This document shows positions 35,789 to 47,032 of a stretch of 64,000 bases of DNA, in pieces. Both the position numbers and the translations under genes were made by a program. The stretch is from Sacculina carcini (taxonomy: Eukaryota; Arthropoda; Thecostraca; Sacculinidae), in assembly GCA_916048095.2 (NCBI GenBank), contig OU696584.1, forward strand, positions 72,001-136,000, in the 5' to 3' direction. A model generated the notes under the pieces. It ran no database searches, was not told where the DNA came from, and was given only the letters and a program-made list of their open reading frames with translations. Position 1 is the stretch's first letter, and every line of letters starts with the position of its first letter.

Positions 35789-36353
35789 GTGCTTTCTCCG
35801 CTGTGCCTTTTTCTGTGAATGTTTTTGTTTTTTTCATCGTGGATTCGATAAAAAAAAATCTATTTAATCCCATATTTACACATATCCGTGCTAGAGAATG
35901 TAATTTTCTCACATGTTGAAACATGGTCATGCTTTGCTCTTTCATCGCATGGAAAATTATAAATGTGTTTTCCACTTCGGTTGAAGGTCTGAACAGGAGA
36001 ATTATTATGACAAGGAATATGGTTCGTTACGATGAATAGGGCTCGTTACATCGGGATACGGGAATAGGGTCCGTTATATCTTTAGATGTCCTCATCAGTG
36101 TGTATGCTTATTCAGCAGTAGGCATATAATGTTATATACATTTTCTGTTGATATGTAATTATTGCAAGATAGGTTTATTGGTACCGGTTTATTGCACAAT
36201 GTGTATAGACTCACATAGGTTATTTTGTGACACTTTCATTATCTTCTGATTTCAAATGTACTCAGTTTTATCTCATTTGCTCTATAGTCTAGTACGTTTG
36301 ATTTTCTAGCTACGTTGTGCTCTCGCCGTGTTGTTTACACTGTTGCTGTACAG
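35789..36353. other. RMC1 intron 5
   Basis: AT-rich intron of 565 bp with no recognised element. The acceptor is GCTGTACAG. Confidence 0.6.
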
Positions 36354-36589
36354 ATGGCGCTGCCTGTATCCAGCTCCGCGGCCGACCGCGTGCCGCCAGC
36401 TCACTGCGTGCCGTTTCACATCAGTCAGGCGCATTTGAGCGGTGAAGTATTGCAACCAATGCTTGACGACGCCACTGAACCTCCATCTTCACCTCCAATC
36501 TCACCTCTTTCAGCCGGCGCCTTAGTTGCACAACAACAACGCCGTAGGAGGTTCAAACATGTGACCAATGTTCTGCTCGAATATGTCAG
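36354..36589 (+). CDS. RMC1: RMC1 exon f
   Basis: Phase-0 start, translating MALPVSSSAADRVPPAHC and so on. The middle is low-complexity (Ser/Pro-rich) and the final KHVTNVLLEYVR corresponds to human KFVIAVLMEYIR, the entry to the Mic1 domain. The leading ATG is an internal Met, not a start, because the previous exon joins in frame. The donor is CAG|GTATGT in phase 2, running directly into TG repeats. Confidence 0.88.
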
Positions 36590-36765
36590 GTATGTGTGTG
36601 TATGTGTGTGTGTGTGTGTGTGTGAACGCATATGTGTGTTTGTATGTGCGTAAGTGACGTATCTTAGGAAATAGACATCTGGAGGTTTAGCAATATAGTT
36701 GTATTACCTGTGTATGTGTAATGTGTATTACCTTTTGCATTACTTCTTTATGACACGTGAGTATG

Positions 36766-36812
36766 ATGATAATTGGTTTTCAAGAGGCGCACCGGCCTAT
36801 CACACCACACGA
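36766..36812 (-). mobile_element. SINE 3'-end fragment
   Basis: GATGATAATTGGTTTTCAAG then AGGCGCACCGGCC resembles 50272-50330 and, more loosely, the 3' part of the tRNA-like repeat at 43738-43921. It is probably a 5'-truncated SINE copy. Confidence 0.4.
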
Positions 36813-37042
36813 CGTCTTTGACACGTGTATATGTTATGTATATACATACAGTATGTGCCACTCTAATTTCCACATTCGCTGACACTTTGTCACGCGGAGT
36901 TACCAGACCCCACTAATATAAAAATATTCTAACACAAAATGACGCAACGGGCAACGTTGCCGACTGTTATTTTTGGCATTGGCTGGCAGTAGCGTTTTTG
37001 GCGTGTATATGTCACGTCTGTGTGTATTTGTCCTGCTGGTAG

Positions 37043-37202
37043 GTCTCTGCATCAGTGTGGCTTAGTTGTGGAGTTTGTCATCGAGGAAATGCTTGTACAA
37101 GCACTGGTAGCAGCCGCTAGTTTTCACTCGCTTCACCAGATGGTGCAGTATGCTGTATTCAGTGACTCCAGACAGCTCGCCTGTCTCCTGCTGTCACTCA
37201 AG
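37043..37202 (+). CDS. RMC1: RMC1 exon g (Mic1 domain)
   Basis: The first G completes Arg, then SLHQCGLVVEFVIEEMLVQA, LVAAASFHSLHQMVQYAVFS and DSRQLACLLLSLK. The human equivalent is the SLNQFQIAVQHYLHELVIKT and LHQFLQYHVLSDSKPLACLL region. This is the strongest single exon match. The donor is CAAG|GTATGT in phase 0, and the acceptor is CTGGTAG. Confidence 0.95.
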
Positions 37203-37609
37203 GTATGTGTCACGTGCCTGCACACACTCACACATCTTGATAATGGACTTACATTGTGGCTCTTGGAATTATTTACCATGTGTTCCAAACTAAGGATTTC
37301 GCCAGGTAAATATCCAGAACTTCAACATTCCGAAACAACCTTTATTCCTGTGAGTCGTTCATTTTTCACAAAATTCCTTTATAGCTTACCAGTTTGCATC
37401 TTTCTCAAACGACGTCCAATATTTTTCATGATCCCTGAAGATTATTCAGCTGCGCGGCCTATTCGTGTTATGTAATATATTTTTATTATCTTTTTCTTAT
37501 TCCTATATTGTATAAGAAAAAAACTAGTGTATTTACAAATATGCGCGCGTGGGCATCACTGCGCCACGCACGCCTACAGGACGTCTCACCAGGACCACTG
37601 TTCAAACAC

Positions 37610-37657
<48 letters not shown>

Positions 37658-37945
37658 CGGCGAGCTGGTCACTTGCTCGCCGCCGCGGGGCATGTACACT
37701 TGACACACAATCGTACAGACAAAGCCTGACAAACACAGGCACACTAACACAAAACGCACGTTCACGCACTCAGACACAATCTCGCACACACTCTCGCTGT
37801 AAACAATCAAGCCAAATATAATTCCTACTCTTACATCCAAGTTTTTTTCTCCAAAATACTTGCCTCAAAACAGTCATGTATATATATGTACGTATGTATG
37901 CAAGTTGCATACATACGTACGCATACGTACATACATACATACGCA

Positions 37946-38120
37946 CAGAGCCGTAGCAACCGCCCCCCGTACCCCCCGGCCGGGGGGCCCCCGAATGTTG
38001 AGGGGCCCCTTTGCTTCACGTATTATGTGATTATGTCTAATAAATGCATTCAATATTCACAATGGGGGCCCCAAGTGTTGCCTTCGGGGGGGGGGGGCAT
38101 AATTTCTCGCAACGGCTCTG
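37946..38120. mobile_element. hAT-type MITE with perfect 8-bp TSD
   Basis: A 175-bp element with terminal inverted repeats CAGAGCCGTAGC and the complement of GCAACGGCTCTG. It is flanked by CATACGCA at 37938-37945 and again at 38121-38128. The interior is rich in G and C runs (CCCCCCGGCCGGGGGG near 37973, G13 near 38085). An 8-bp duplication and CAG ends fit the hAT superfamily. It has no coding capacity. Confidence 0.9.
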
Positions 38121-38753
38121 CATACGCATACAGAGTGCATATCAAAATTGAGCGTTTAATTAAGTACATCGTCGTACATTTGTCGTACACACACACACAC
38201 ACACACACACATACGCACACTGGCATACAAGCACACATACACACACACGCATACAAGCACACGCGCACACACACTGATATACGCATACAAGCACACGCAC
38301 ACACACACTCACATACGTGCAAACACACTCACTATTTGTAAATGTCATTGTTTCTGTGTGTTTGTTTTTTACATTGATTCTATACATCATGTCAATCAGT
38401 TGAATAATTGCTCAGAACATCCCAGCGAGAGTGCCACCGCATCATTTCTGCTAATTGTACTTGAGAAATTTCGCAAGAGTGGCACACATACACACACACA
38501 TCAGAATGGGATGAGTAGAAACGAGGATGACGCTTGCATTATGCGTGTGTGTGTTCGTCCATGTGTGTGTGTGTGTATGTTTTTGGGTGGGTGTGCATAT
38601 GTGGGTGATTCTGTATGCGTAAATCAAACAAATATATATGTTGTTAGACTGTATAAGAACGCACACACTCACTATAATTGACGAGGTTACGAGACGCACG
38701 CAGTGCGGATCTGCTAGCGACAATAACCGCCGAATTTGTCGCTAGTATATACA

Positions 38754-38864
<111 letters not shown>

Positions 38865-38865
38865 G

Positions 38866-38984
38866 GGCGTGTACCCTGCTGCCGAGCAGTTGGCGGTAGA
38901 CATGTTGCAGCGAGTGGCTGGCTTGTCTTGGCATGAAGTAGTCGAGGTTTTACTGCACCGGCGTGACGTCACCGCTGCTCTCAG
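38866..38984 (+). CDS. RMC1: RMC1 exon h (Mic1 domain)
   Basis: GVYPAAEQLAVDMLQRVAG, then EVVEVLLHRRDVTAALR, matching human FYPPAHQLSLDMLKRLS and EIVEVLLSKHQVLAALR. Phase 0 in and phase 2 out at CTCAG|GTACTG. The acceptor CAG follows a TG tract with no pyrimidine run. Confidence 0.94.
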
Positions 38985-39126
38985 GTACTGTTGGGGTAGG
39001 GGTTGGCTCGATAAACAGCTAGCAGGTCGTCACTTGTGCTTAACAAAACATCAATGGTTGTCATTCAATGTAACAAAAGACGGAATATTGTGCGACTCCG
39101 CGGCTGTCTTATTGCAAGCAAAGTAA

Positions 39127-39477
39127 TGTCATGTCGTCATCGGCACTTTCTTCATCTGCCTAGGACTATTGTATTCTCTCGGTGTAATTAATTACATCTA
39201 GTCGCATTGGGAAATATTTAGTTTTTCGTCGGATCTATTGAAGCAAAGCTGCTTAAATCATTAAAACCATCCACATACTGGCGATTCGTCGAATCTGTGG
39301 AGTAGATTGAACCTTGTAGGATAACATTCGAACGCGAGACAAGATTTATACAATAATTTTGCAAGTCAGTGTGCCAAGAATACCTGTCTTGTATTTCTAG
39401 ACTTGTTAGTGCAGTTAAAACAGTCAATTTCCTATTAGCGTTACTCGAAGCCAACGAATATGGGTCTGCTTGATTGT
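39127..39477. other. Intronic sequence, nothing recognised
   Basis: Unannotated start of RMC1 intron 8, up to the tail of the inverted LINE copy. Confidence 0.4.
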
Positions 39478-39505
39478 CTGTTGTTGTTGTTGTTGTTGTT
39501 GTTCC

Positions 39506-40924
39506 TCAAGTTGTCTGGCCGAGCAACCTCGAGCTACTGAGGAAAGACACGGCACCGACCGGGTTGCTCCACAGGTCTCTGACTGAATTGATTTTGTGTT
39601 GGCGTCTGAGTTGTGTGTGTGCTGTGCAGTGTTCCATGATGTGTGTGATGGTGTGTGGTGCTGAATTGCAATCTGGACAGGTGTCATCGATTGAGTCATT
39701 CAACCTTTTCTGATATGACAGAAGGGCAGGATGATGACCGCATCTCAACCTGGCCAGATGCACCTTGTATTCCCTTGTGAGTGTGTTTTCTGATTTGTGT
39801 ATGTCTGGTGGGTGTCTTTGTAGGAGTGTATTGTGTTGTAGTGAGTGTATGGCTTTCTGTGCGATCTCTGTGTGTATGTGTTTCTTGATTGATGTGCGTG
39901 GGGGAGCTGGTGGAAGTGATGTGAAAATTTGTCTGTGGTAAAGTGTGCTTGGTGTTGTTTTTATGTTTCTGTCTGTGTTGTCTTGTATTGTGCGGTGATG
40001 TAGTGGATGTGCTGTGTTGGTGACTGCTGCTGCAAGTGTTTGTGTGCCTCTCATGTCTAGGTGGTGTGTCAGTTTGAGTATTTTGGTTTCGTGATGAAGG
40101 TGGTCTGCTGGTGTGGTAGCTGTGCATCCTGTGATTGTTCTGAGTGCGGTGTTTTGAAGTGTTTGAAGTGTGTTTGTGTGGCGTGTTGCGAGATTGCTAG
40201 CCCATGCGGGGCTAGCATATTCTATCACGGGTCGAATGTACTGTTTGTATATGGTGGTTGTGGTGTCTTTGTTGTGTCCGAAAGTTGTGTGTGAGAGTGC
40301 TTTCAGTGTGTTGAGGCGTGGAGTGACTTTAGTTTTAATGTTTTTGATGTGTTGTTTGAATGAGAGTTGTGTGTCGTATGTGACGCCTAGTATTTTTGGT
40401 GTGTGCGTGTGTGGGATGATCGTGTTGTTGATGGTGATTTGTGGTGTGTAGTTGTGTTCGGATGTCCAGTTGGTGATAAGTGTGGCTGTGGATTTGGCAG
40501 GTGCAATGTTCAGTTTGTTTGTGGAGAACCATTGTTGTAGTGTGTGCACTGTTGTGTCGGTTTGTCTGTGTGTGCTTGTGATTGTGATGTCGTTTGCATA
40601 TGATGCAATCTGTATGGATGGAGTGTTTGGTGCTGGCATGTCATGTAGGTATAGGTTGAATAGTGTTGGTGCTAAAACGGAGCCCTGAGGGACTCCGTTT
40701 GTTATATTGCGTGTGTGAGATGATTGTCCGTTGTACCTCACATAGGCGCATCTGCCAGCGAGGTAATTGGCCAACCATCTCTTTGTGGTATTGAGAAGTG
40801 TGGCGTTTAGTATTTTGTTTGTGAGATTGTGTCGTGGAAGGCTTCTATCGAAGGCTTTGCTGATGTCGAGTGTTATGAGTAGTGTTCTGTGTGGTGGTTT
40901 TGTTGTGTTTATGTTACCCATCAT
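39506..40924 (-). pseudogene. LINE copy 2: RT and C-terminal domain
   Basis: A 472-codon frame with palm strand LLITLDISKAFDRSLP, NGVPQGSVLAPTLFNLYL, the polymerase box as SYANDITITS (second Asp pair changed from YADD to YAND), thumb LKILGVTYDTQLSFKQHIK-like sequence, PVIEYASPAWAS, and a C-terminal finger CPDCNSAPHTITHIMEHC. The YAND change should abolish polymerase activity. Confidence 0.9.
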
Positions 40925-41506
40925 GGTCTGTGTGAAGTGTGAGCAGTGTGGTTGTGGAGTGCAGTGATCTGAAGCCGTGTTGTGATTGTGATAGTGGGAG
41001 TTGTGATGTGATGAGTTTGAGTATGAGGCGTTCTGTGATTTTTGATGGTGTGCAGAGCAGTGTGATTGAACGATGTGAAGAAGGTAGCGTGGGATGTGCC
41101 TTGTTTGTGAAGGTTGATGATGATGCTCGTTTTCCAGATGGGAGGTATTGTGTTGTGTGAGTAGCTATTGTTGGATATGTATGTATGTTGTATAGTTGGA
41201 TATGGTGAGTGTCTGTATGCCTTGTGGTCCAAGATGCTTCAGATGGATGTTACTTATTCCATCTGGACCACAGGCTGTTGTTTGATGTGTGTATGATGTG
41301 TCGTGTCTGCACATGTGTGAATGGTGTGTATAGTGGATGTATGCTGAATGTGTGTTTTCGTCTGATGATTTTTCTGTCTTCTTGTGAAGGAGTGATGTGG
41401 CTGATGTGTGAGTAATGATTAATGAGTGTGTTTGCCTGTTGCTTATTTGATGGTACTGATGTTGTGTCGGTCGTGATGGCTGCGTGTGTGCGTGTTACAT
41501 TGCTGT

Positions 41507-42922
41507 TTAGAGTGTGATGCTTTTGAGTGTGTTGTATAATTTTGAGGTGTTTGATCTGTGATCTAGTGTTTTTATGTAGTTGTGCCGGTTGTGTGATTGT
41601 TGTTCGTGTATTTTGCTGTTGATTGTTGTGTTGAGTGTGTGTATTTGTTCTGATGTATTGTGTGAGTGTGGTGTCGGAGAGTGTTTCAGTGTGTCGCGTT
41701 GTTTGATGAGTGTTTGTATTTCTTGTGTAAAGTTTGGGTTGTGGTGTTTTCTGTGGCCTTTTGGGGTGTGTTGTTTGTCTGTCTTGTGTATGATGTTGTT
41801 AAATGTTTGCACTGTTTTGTTCATGTCTGTGATGTCTGTTGTGTTTAGTTGTGTAAATGCTAGTTCCGTGTCGTGTGTGAATTGTGACCAATTGGCTTTT
41901 GTGTAATTTGTGTAAGTGCGTCTGGGTGTGTTTGGTGCTGTTCTGATTTTGGTGGTGATGACGATTGGGAGGTGGTCTGAGCCTAGCTCTTTGACCACCT
42001 TCCAAGGGGTTGTGTGGATGAGATTCGGTGTGCAAAATGTGATGTCGGGTGATGTCGGATGATAGTGTGCCTGATGTGTGGTGTGAGTGTGTTGGTGAGT
42101 GTTGTTGAGTATGTAGAGGTGTTCTGTTTGTTTAAGTATGTCTGTGCCTCTGTTGGTGAGTGGATTGTGGCTGTACCAGGCAGGATCCTTGGCATTGAAG
42201 CCTCCGCCCAGTATTGTGTTAGGTGTGTTTGTGATGTTGCGTATATCTGGTGTGTAGTTGCGAGGTACTGTTGGTGTTGTTTGTGGTGGAATGTAGACGT
42301 TGATTATTGAAATGTGTGAATGTGTGCTAGTGCGGTCTTGGCGGATGGTGGTGTAATTGTGAAAGGTGGGTGTTCTGTGGTGCTGTTGTAATTTTGTTTC
42401 CTGTATGAGTGCTATGTGAATGGAGTGTCGTGTGAGGAAGTGTGTTAGTTCATGTTTTTTTGTGTTGATGCCGTCGATGTTAAGCTGGAGAATGTTGATG
42501 TTGTATGTGCGGTGTATGTTGGTGTTTGTGCGTGTGTGAGTGTTGTTGAGGTGTTCAGTTGTTGGTGGAGGTGGCGGTGGTGGTGAATTTGTTGATGAGT
42601 GAGGTGATGATGGGAGAACTGATGGTGATGATAGTGAGGATAGAGTTGATGGTGTTGGTGATGATTGTGAGGAGGATGACGTTGTTGGTGATTGTGAGGA
42701 TGAACGAGTTGTATGTGAAGATGGGAATGTCGGTGGTGCTGATGACCGCGCTGGTGATGTTGATGGTGATGAAACAGAGGTGACTGATGCTGTTGGTGAA
42801 TGTGCCAGTGTCGGTGTACGTGCAGGTGCTGATGAGCTTGGTGCGCATAACGAGCAGATGAATGAGCGCGTGTATTGTGTGATGTTGTGAAGTGATGTGC
42901 ATGTGGTGTGGCACCAGTTCAT
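41507..42922 (-). pseudogene. LINE copy 2: zinc finger and endonuclease
   Basis: A 471-codon frame beginning inside the zinc finger (MNWCHTTCTSLHNI, SFICSLCAPS), then a Ser/Pro/Thr-rich linker, then endonuclease blocks NILQLNIDGINTKKHELTHF, IQETKLQQ, LGGGFNAKDPAW and LGSDHLPIVI. The catalytic Asp of GDFNA is Gly here. About 47 residues between DRTS and HSHISIINVYIPP, present in copy 1, are missing. Confidence 0.88.
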
Positions 42923-42999
42923 GCAGGAGTTGCACTGAACTGAGCCTTTCGTGTGTCGGCGTGATGTGAGTGGCTGTGTACATATGTGACAGTGTGTCT

Positions 43000-43026
43000 T
43001 GGGCCCGGATTGGGTTATATGTCTCC
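43000..43026 (-). other. 2A-like motif GDI*PNPGP with nonsense codon
   Basis: Minus strand GGA GAC ATA TAA CCC AAT CCG GGC CCA. The final NPGP is intact, but the Glu codon has become TAA. Together with copy 1 (GDVEPNPGS) this implies the ancestral family carried a canonical 2A sequence in this position. Confidence 0.82.
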
Positions 43027-43349
43027 TGCGAGGATGAGCATACGAGAAATGATCGCGAGCGGGTCACATCTCGACGCCCCCGCAGAAGACGGTGACATGA
43101 GTGGAAATGAAAGTGTGAGGTGAGCGGTGTTGGTGCAGTGTCTGTTGTTTGTGTATATGTAGCGTGGCGTCACGATTTGAGCCAGTTGCACGTAGCTGAA
43201 AAAAACCTGTGAAACCCGGGTGACCGAAGCCGATCCTAGGAGCTCGACAGCCCCGTCGTTCTGACGAGGCTGGAAGGTTTGTTGCTGCGGTTTGGCCTCC
43301 AGATTGGAGGGTGGTCCCAGGACGTAGACATCGCAGCTCCAGGACCTGT

Positions 43350-43737
43350 ATGTTGTTTTTGTTGTTATTGGTCTTCCTCAGGTTGGCTGGCCGAGCAACC
43401 TCGAGCTCCTGAGAAAAGACACTGTGCCGACCGGGTTGTTCCACAGGTCATTTGTGGATTTAATTTTGTGTTGGCGTCTGAGTTGTGCGTGTTCTGAGCA
43501 GTGTTCCATGATGTGTGTGATGGTGTGTGGTGCTGAATTGCAGTCTGGACAGGTGTCATCGACTGAGTCATTGAGCCTTTTCTGATATGACAGGATGGCA
43601 GGCAGGATTATGTCTGCTGTTATTGTTGTTGTTGGTGTTCCTCAGGTTGTCTGGCCGAGCAATCTCGAGTCTGTTGTTGTTGTTGGCGTTCCTCAGGTTG
43701 TCTGGCCGAGCAAACTCGGTTCTGTTGTTATTATTGT
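43350..43737 (-). mobile_element. Three 5'-truncated LINE copies head to tail
   Basis: Next to the 5' end of copy 2 lie three progressively shorter 3' ends of the same LINE, all on the minus strand: about 43350-43612, 43613-43668 and 43669-43737. Each carries the terminal block whose plus strand reads TTCCTCAGGTTG then CTGGCCGAGCAA, and each ends in GTT repeats. The longest repeats the part equivalent to 39504-39740, including the CGACCGG and AGTCATT segments. Confidence 0.85.
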
Positions 43738-43921
43738 CATTTTAAGCGTGCACCAGCCAGTTTGGACTATATGACGCGCCCCACTGTTTGCCCATCTACA
43801 GTGGTGACTCCCGGTAGACTCAAGCGGAGGTGATGATAAACGAACCCGGGCCAAGATTTGAACCGCGAACCTCTGGCACGAGAGTTCAGCGCCTAGCCAC
43901 TGAGCTACTCGGGAGCTAAAG
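43738..43921 (-). mobile_element. tRNA-derived SINE (second family)
   Basis: The minus strand starts AGCTCCCGAGTAGCTCAGTG (A box TAGCTCAGTGG) and has a B-box-like GCGGTTCAAATCTTGG, then about 110 bp of body ending in AATAATAACAACAG. Anticodon arm pairing is imperfect, so it is not a tRNA gene. Its AAT/AAC-rich tail adjoins the LINE tails. Confidence 0.65.
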
Positions 43922-45386
43922 AGCTTGAGTCTCTAGAAAGATGTCTGCCATCTACAATTTATGTTTAAATGAGACAAGCACTGACGCACTGTTTGAGCTG
44001 GCAAGTGCCTCAGCTGGAGCGCTTTACTCAAGTTCTGGTTAACAATGGTCATTCAAAAGTGACGTATCAGCCGGAATCGCCCAAAAACTGTGCCAGTACA
44101 CGGAGGTCAATGAAGAGACCAGCATAACAAAAAGGCGAATTTTACTATTTACTACAAAAACTACATGAGTTCGGCGCATCGATGAAAGCATAATGAACGA
44201 ACTCATCCAAATATTGTCACTGGTAGACAAATGCAAGGTGAGATTAATAATTCACTACAAAACACAAAATACGGCAAGGCTTGTTATGCGCAGCAGAACT
44301 GAGAGTTCCCAACTAATTTGCAGCAACACAATGTGGTATGCCGATACCAGTGTAATATTAGGGGTTTTGGGTCATCGGCATGCTCACAAAGACATGTTCG
44401 CTGCGGCTATTTAAATGGCTTGTCATTTAAATAGTGATGCCTGTGGGTGCTTCACGCCCAGTTCAACTTAATAACGAGGAATGTGTGTTGCTGCACGTTT
44501 GAATTCGTTCAATAATCAACTTGACACTAACCAACTAACAGTTGCAAACGCGAACACAAGCAAATGACTAACATACGTGCCGTCAGTCCACCATACAGCC
44601 AATCAGCGATGTACTGATCAAGGACTCATCGCCGCAGGCAAAAACAAATCACAACTGTTGTACAAGTGTGGAGCCAAGTGAAGTAAGCCACAAGTGGAGT
44701 ACATGTGTGGAGTACATGTGCGACACACACATACCGAAACAAACCTTCCCATACACGCATAGAGGCACAGTGTCTAGATACATCAGTCATGTGCCACAGT
44801 GAGAAAGAGCTGTGGGTCTTGGAGAGTGATTGGTTGTGTGTTGTCGGTGCATTTTCTTTATTGTTATTTGTCCTTACTCGGATTTTTAATATATCTATAT
44901 TTTTCATCTCCAAACAAACCTTAGTTTTCGGGTATTCAAAATATCCTTCCTCCGTGAATGCTTCCTGAAATTGTTTGCATTATCTCTCCTTTATCCCAGT
45001 GATTCTTATCAGCTTTTCCGTCAACGTTCACTCGAGTTATGACTTAGTAGATATATACTCTATTTTTGGTGTATTCTTGATCCTATCCTTGCTATTTTTT
45101 CTTACAACACATAATTTATATGATTCTCATTCTCACTTGATTACTTCTGTGATTTTCTGTAGTCCACTTTACTTTTACTTTACTACATTTACTTTGTATT
45201 TCCTGTATTCCACTTCCTCATCTTATTCAACGCAACTTTTGTTATCTGCATCTTTGCATTTTTGTACCATTGCATCATAACTTTCCTTTGGATTTTATAC
45301 TTGGGTATATATCTTGGGACTCCCTCTTGATACATATTCAAAAATAGCTAATAGTTTCGTTCCATGTCCTCTTTATTGAGACTGCT
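43922..45386. other. Intronic sequence, nothing recognised
   Basis: AT-rich with T-rich runs (44950-45300). No coding homology or repeat boundary was seen. Confidence 0.4.
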
Positions 45387-45599
45387 TCAATCCTTGTTCT
45401 CAAGAAGATCTTGTGTTCTTATCTTCATTTCTTTCTCTTTCAGTCCACAGACTATCACATTTCTCTTCTCAACCAAGTTCCTGATTACTTTTTCTTTCTT
45501 GTAAATACTTGTAACATGTGTTGTGCGTGTTTTTGCTCTTTTTAATTCACTCATCAACTCTTCGAAATGGGCCAACATTTCTTCATGCGGTTTAGTCAA
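45387..45599 (-). pseudogene. LINE ORF1-like fragment
   Basis: A short minus-strand frame, EEMLAHFEELMSELKRAKT, then KVIRNLVEKRNVIVCGLKEK. A heptad-like helix followed by a KRNVIVxGLKE block is the usual coiled-coil to RRM transition in LINE ORF1 proteins. No other parts of the element were found nearby. Confidence 0.45.
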
Positions 45600-45918
45600 T
45601 ATTTATTGTTCCTATTTCAGTACTGTCAGGCTGTCTACACTCGACTTTTCATTCTCAAGTAATTCGTCATTTTAGTTTTCAGTATCCTGAATCCACTCAT
45701 AACCTCCACAGCATTGTCACTCGTCTGCGTAAGAGCGTTTACCTCCGATGTGTGGGTGTATATGTTTGTGGGTGTATATGTTTGTGTATGAGTGTTTGTG
45801 TATGTGCCTTTGTTTTTTTGTGCAAGTGTACATTTGTGTGTGTGTGTGTGTATGTATGTGTGCGTCTGTGTATGTTTTTCTGTGTGTATGAGTGTGCATT
45901 TATGTTTGTGTCGTGCAG

Positions 45919-46130
45919 GTTGAGTCGGGACAAGTCAGCTGACGATGGTTTGTTATTGGCTCGTCGTGCATTGGAGCCAGCGCTGGCCTTGTGTGTTGAA
46001 CAAGAAGAGGACACGGCGCCGACTGTGCTTGGCCAGTGTCCCGGTCTGGCCGAGGCGGAGTTTTACGCTACCTACCGCTACTTTGAGGCGCGCAACATTC
46101 GCTTGAGGGGCGCCCCCGAGTTTGTGGCAG
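45919..46130 (+). CDS. RMC1: RMC1 exon i (Mic1 domain)
   Basis: The first G completes Arg, then LSRDKSADDGLLLARRALEP. Later GLAEAEFYATYRYFEARNIR and LRGAPEFVAG match human NMLFYTIFRFFEQRNQRLRG and SPNFTPG. It contains an insertion (ALALCVEQEEDTAPTVLGQ) relative to human. The donor is GGCAG|GTATAT in phase 1, and the acceptor TCGTGCAG follows a TG-rich stretch. Confidence 0.94.
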
Positions 46131-46261
46131 GTATATTATAGTTGTTAACGTATATAGGTGTTAACTTTGTTTTCTGATTGTGCAACGTTTGACCTCACTG
46201 ATGTAGGGTGGTTGTTGTTGGGTTGAAACGGCTTCAATGTTTGTACCTGTACATATGTATA

Positions 46262-47030
46262 CAATCAAGTCTCGCTATATGCCACCCATCGGGACCGAAA
46301 AAAGTGGCACGATAGTTATAGTGACATAGTAGCGAGGGTTTGTAAAATCCACCGTATGTCTCATTAAAAACAGGAAAATTTACAGGTAAATTTTCTAAAT
46401 CTATACATCAGTCCTAGGCCAAATCTCTCAAAAATCGTCGACCGGCACTTCTTTTTTCGACAGATTTACAGCGTCTTGTTGTCTAAACGATTGCACGATT
46501 GCATCACACCGGGGTTTCCACTACTCTTCTGTATGAACTTTCTGATTTTGGGTTCATGCTCGCTTCTTCGAACGAAATGATTTATTTCTCGATATTTCTA
46601 TATGCATATCGTCGACTTATCTTCTACAATTGCATGCATATTTTCGACATCGCTTTACACCGTCTCCTCGTGGTTCAGCCTATCCTCTGCAACCTCTTCC
46701 AGCATAAAAGACACACCAGTCGCAAGGTGATCGTCGCCTTCAAGAAAGTCAGAAAGCTTCATTTTTTCGTTCCCGTGAATTTTTTATAACGGAAGGCACA
46801 GCTTTCAGGATTTCGAGCAGCTCAGACTCCTCCGGTTCAAGCTGGATTTCTTCTCAGACAATCTTGACCTTAGCAAAACAGTTCCTTATCGTCGACAAAA
46901 GTGGCATAGTAGCAAGAGTAGGGGTGGCATAGTAAATTGATTTTACATAGAAATTTGTCGGGACCGAGAAAAAGTGGCATATTAGCGAAAGTGGCATGAT
47001 ACAGAGTGGCATAGTACCGAGATTTGACTG
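46262..47030. mobile_element. pogo/Tigger-like non-autonomous element
   Basis: 769 bp flanked by TA dinucleotides (46260-46261, 47031-47032). Terminal inverted repeats read CAATCAAGTCTCGCTAT on the left and, as complement of the right end, CAGTCAAATCTCGGTAC. Further inside are repeated GGGACCGA-AAAAGTGGCA blocks at both ends. CAGT...-type ends with TA duplication fit pogo-like Tc1/mariner relatives. No transposase is readable, although the interior may hold a decayed remnant. Confidence 0.75.
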
Positions 47031-47032
47031 TA

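Larger units (their letters stand above)
39478..43349 (-). mobile_element. 2A-bearing LINE, copy 2 (near full length)
   Basis: The minus-strand element runs from GGTCCTGGAGCTGCG at 43349 to an (AAC)n tail at 39503-39478. In order it has a 2A motif (43026-43000), a zinc finger and Pro/Ser/Thr-rich linker, endonuclease, RT and a C-terminal CCHC-type finger. It carries a stop in the 2A motif, an in-frame deletion of about 47 codons in the endonuclease relative to copy 1, and a frame break near 41240-41500. The (AAC)n simple tail with no poly(A) is typical of some I/Jockey/RTE-like lineages. Confidence 0.9.

Noticed and set aside
36354..36356. ATG at 36354 as the start of a separate gene
   Set aside because: The preceding exon joins it in phase 0 with a good acceptor and the protein match continues through it, so it is an internal Met.
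43850..43916. Functional tRNA gene on the minus strand
   Set aside because: The acceptor and anticodon stems pair poorly and a SINE body and simple tail follow.
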